DNA from: Dendrobium chrysotoxum
Taxonomy: Eukaryota > Streptophyta > Magnoliopsida > Asparagales > Orchidaceae
Direction of reading: 5' to 3'
Length of the DNA stretch: 64,000 bases
Assembly: GCA_019925795.1 (NCBI GenBank)
Contig: CM034315.1
Span: 1,364,001-1,428,000, forward strand
The notes beneath the pieces are model-generated. The model saw nothing but the letters and a program-made list of their open reading frames with translations. It was not told where the DNA came from and did not search any database. The stretch's first letter is position 1. Every line of letters starts with the position of its first letter. Positions 62,195 to 64,000 of this stretch are shown here, in pieces. Position numbers and translations under genes: made by a program.

Positions 62195-62801
62195 TTCTCA
62201 AAAGCCTAATAAAAGAAGTGCAATAAACATCAAGGATACTATTATAATGTTTGGATTTCATCTATGAAGTTTGCACTGTTCATTCCTAACTAAAATGAAT
62301 CTATAGAAAAATAATTTTTTGAAGATCTATCAAAATATCAATCAAATATGGACCAGTAAATTTTTAGAAGATGTATCAAAATTATTAACATTAGACAAAA
62401 TTCAAAATGAGCAAAATCTGACTAAATCAACAATGCTATAAGGAATTCTCATAAGAATCGAGTCAATCTTAGAGTATTCAGACAGAAATAGATTTCACAA
62501 ATCTACCTGCAATCATATCAGAATTAAATTTTGAGACAAATTTGTTACCCTTTCTTAACTAAACCCATTTGCATCTATCTATCCTTGCAAAAATCAATTC
62601 AAGCATGACTGCATGAGATTAGGGATTTACAACCTTGCTGTCATCCCAAACACATGAAAGGCATGATACATCTATGATTATTCATAAAGCAAATCCCCAA
62701 AAAAATCATCATTATCTTCCGCCTGTACTCTATATACTGTAATATATTTATCATTTACTAAAGACCACAACAGCACATGAAAGGCATGATATATCTACGA
62801 T

Positions 62802-63077
62802 TTAAACTAAGCAAAATATGCAAATCGAGAAGAAAAATTGGGCGCCGGCGGGATTTACCTTGGGAGGGGGGAGCAGCCGAGCAGGGAGCTTATTGAAGCC
62901 AAGGTGACGAAAAACTGGGCGGGATTCTCCTCTAGACTCTAGTCGCAGTCGGCGTCCGCAGCGACCGAGTGTTCCAACGATCCTCATAGTCGGCTGAGAG
63001 AGGGCTGCCCACTGCAAAGAGGAGGGATTTTCGCGAAATGAATGTCGGCTGGTAGCGCGTGGATGGGCAGCTTTCAT
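62802..63077 (-). other. GC-rich 5' region of the hAT transposon
   Basis: GC-rich block between the transposase ATG and the right TIR. The 91-codon minus frame has no family resemblance. It is likely the promoter plus a non-coding first exon, as in other Tip100-type elements. Confidence 0.45.
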
Positions 63078-63108
63078 AAAACTAGGGCAAAAAAATATTT
63101 TGAGGGGG

Positions 63109-63113
<5 letters not shown>

Positions 63114-63166
<53 letters not shown>
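63114..63166. repeat. (TA)n microsatellite in the right hAT end
   Basis: About 26 TA units, mirrored by 60251-60307 at the other end. Confidence 0.97.
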
Positions 63167-63170
<4 letters not shown>

Positions 63171-63212
63171 GGGTGGGCAGCCCACCCTGAGCACAGCTGG
63201 GATCCGCCCTTG

Positions 63213-63220
63213 AACGTATT
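63213..63220. repeat. 8-bp TSD, right copy (hAT)
   Basis: AACGTATT after the TIR ending GGATCCGCCCTTG. Confidence 0.95.
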
Positions 63221-63330
63221 GTTTTTTGTCACTCCATGTGAATAAGTTTATAATACTTTAGTACAACAGTCTGATTTAGACCTCATGTCATCAATATAGC
63301 CTTCCTAATCAATTGTTATAAATAGGGGTG
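63221..63330 (-). pseudogene. decayed Ty1/copia RNase H, N-terminal part
   Basis: The minus strand reads NLFTWSDKKQ-like codons running into the TSD (QYVV), the copia NLxSWxSKKQxVVxxSSxExE motif. It joins 60201 after removal of the hAT element. Confidence 0.75.
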
Positions 63331-63483
63331 CAAATGAGTCCATTCATACTAAAGTGACCCCAGCTTGAGCTTAGGCTTGACTAACTAATCAATTTTACGC
63401 TTGAGATTCTTCAAGTTCAAATTGGCTTATTTATTACAAAAGACAAACGGACAGAGGATAATTCTACACCATGGTTCATCATG

Positions 63484-63596
63484 TAGCATCTCAATATCGA
63501 ATTTATGATGCCTTCACCAAACATCTCTCCACTGCATAGTTTGTTCTTCTTGGCAACAAGCTGTTGACCACATTAAGTCACCACCTTGAGGGGAGT
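63484..63596 (+). pseudogene. Ty1/copia pol C-terminus, plus strand (separate element)
   Basis: Reads SQYRIYDAFTKHLSTA, stop, FVLLGNKLL, then HIKSPP- in a shifted frame and the purine tract TTGAGGGGAGT. This is the usual copia end (DxFTKxLPxxxFxxLRxKL..SPPxxLRGGV). TGTAAACAG at 63597 is probably the LTR start. The orientation is opposite to the neighbouring RNase H remnant, so it is another element. Confidence 0.75.
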
Positions 63597-64000
63597 TGTA
63601 AACAGTATGCTTCTCTATCACATCAGTAATGCACCTATACTTACAGCCACCAACTGCACTGTTTTCATCCTCACCATCTCTTCATGACAACTCATCAAAT
63701 CCTATCCATGCCCTGATAACAAAACATGGTTCCATGCAACTACCAGATACTTCACTGCACATAAATAGGTCAATGCAATCTACCATGAGATGTATAAAAT
63801 TAATGAATAAATAGTACTAGCTCCTATCTACCGTGATTTCATAACTACAAAGTAGAATTAACAGAATGATCAAGAAAAAACGTTATCCCAGCAGAAAATA
63901 GGCAAATCAAAATGTAAAGCATGATCATAATACCTAGAATTCTCGGTAGCATAAAAATATATAAATAACCGTGTGCTGACCAACCAGATAATTTATGTTT
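63597..64000 (+). repeat. probable LTR start of the plus-strand copia element
   Basis: Begins TGTAAACAGTATG after the purine tract and runs to the window edge. The 3' end is not visible. Confidence 0.45.

Larger units (their letters stand above)
60210..63212 (-). mobile_element. Tip100-like hAT transposon (3,003 bp), full length but inactive
   Basis: TIRs are CAGTGGCGGATCC and, inverted from the right end, CAAGGGCGGATCC. TTTAGGGTGGGCA is repeated near both ends. A perfect 8-bp TSD AACGTATT is present. The transposase gene is on the minus strand. Long (TA)n microsatellites lie near both ends (60251-60307, 63114-63166). A GC-rich block at 62830-63070 beside the promoter end is probably a non-coding first exon. 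It is inserted in a copia RNase H gene. Confidence 0.94.

Overview
This is a nuclear, gene-poor, transposon-rich window from a seed plant. The evidence is plant-type intron-split genes, long AT-rich introns, a Cassandra-type TRIM, Ty3/gypsy elements with chromodomain-like tails and initiator-Met primer sites, Ty1/copia remains, plant RTE-clade LINEs and several hAT-type DNA elements. There is no bacterial, organellar or viral gene block. I cannot name the species. Two 500-N blocks (4692-5191 and 49822-50321) are scaffold gaps.

Two host genes are recognisable, both on the minus strand. NAA15, the TPR auxiliary subunit of the NatA N-terminal acetyltransferase, covers about 47,956 down to 9,699. 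Sixteen exons with canonical GT/AG borders were placed (numbered 2-17). The first exon was not found (it may lie in the 49.8-50.3 kb gap), and roughly the last third of the protein must lie left of the window. Exon 2 carries a 1-bp deletion that creates an in-frame TAA. XRCC1, the BRCT-domain DNA repair scaffold, follows at 58,233-57,421 with three exons, and its remaining exons are not visible.

Most of the sequence is NAA15 intron filled with mobile DNA. From left to right: a Cassandra-like TRIM with 5S rRNA-derived LTR segments (0.5-1.2 kb); a minus-strand LTR remnant (2.2-2.7 kb); an 86-bp tandem repeat leading into a decayed coiled-coil gag-like gene (3.2-4.7 kb); an RTE 3' fragment (5.2 kb); a non-autonomous hAT element (7.0-8.0 kb); an internally deleted gypsy element in intron 12 (10.8-14.1 kb); and in the 16-kb intron 8 a MITE, a 5'-truncated RTE LINE with an open reverse transcriptase ORF (17.6-19.2 kb), a second non-autonomous hAT that itself contains a 78-bp RTE tail (19.5-20.6 kb), another RTE fragment, and about 9 kb of unassigned long-LTR-like and repeat sequence (21.7-30.7 kb). 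Intron 4 (35.2-45.1 kb) holds a PIF/Harbinger-like element, a TAGGGGTGTAA-type element, a hAT-type element carrying a captured fragment of the chloroplast maltose transporter gene MEX1 (39.6-40.6 kb), and a second internally deleted gypsy element with a perfect 5-bp TSD (41.2-43.7 kb).

The right third is a nest of insertions. A gypsy remnant (50.4-52.6 kb) adjoins a decayed plus-strand copia element, which is split by a nearly full-length RTE LINE (53.8-57.0 kb) with a 17-19 bp target duplication. Further right a minus-strand copia RNase H region is split by a 3.0-kb Tip100-like hAT element (60.2-63.2 kb) with a perfect 8-bp target duplication. The hAT transposase gene is inactivated. The window therefore documents layered transposition and one gene-fragment capture. 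I saw no novel defence or metabolic system.
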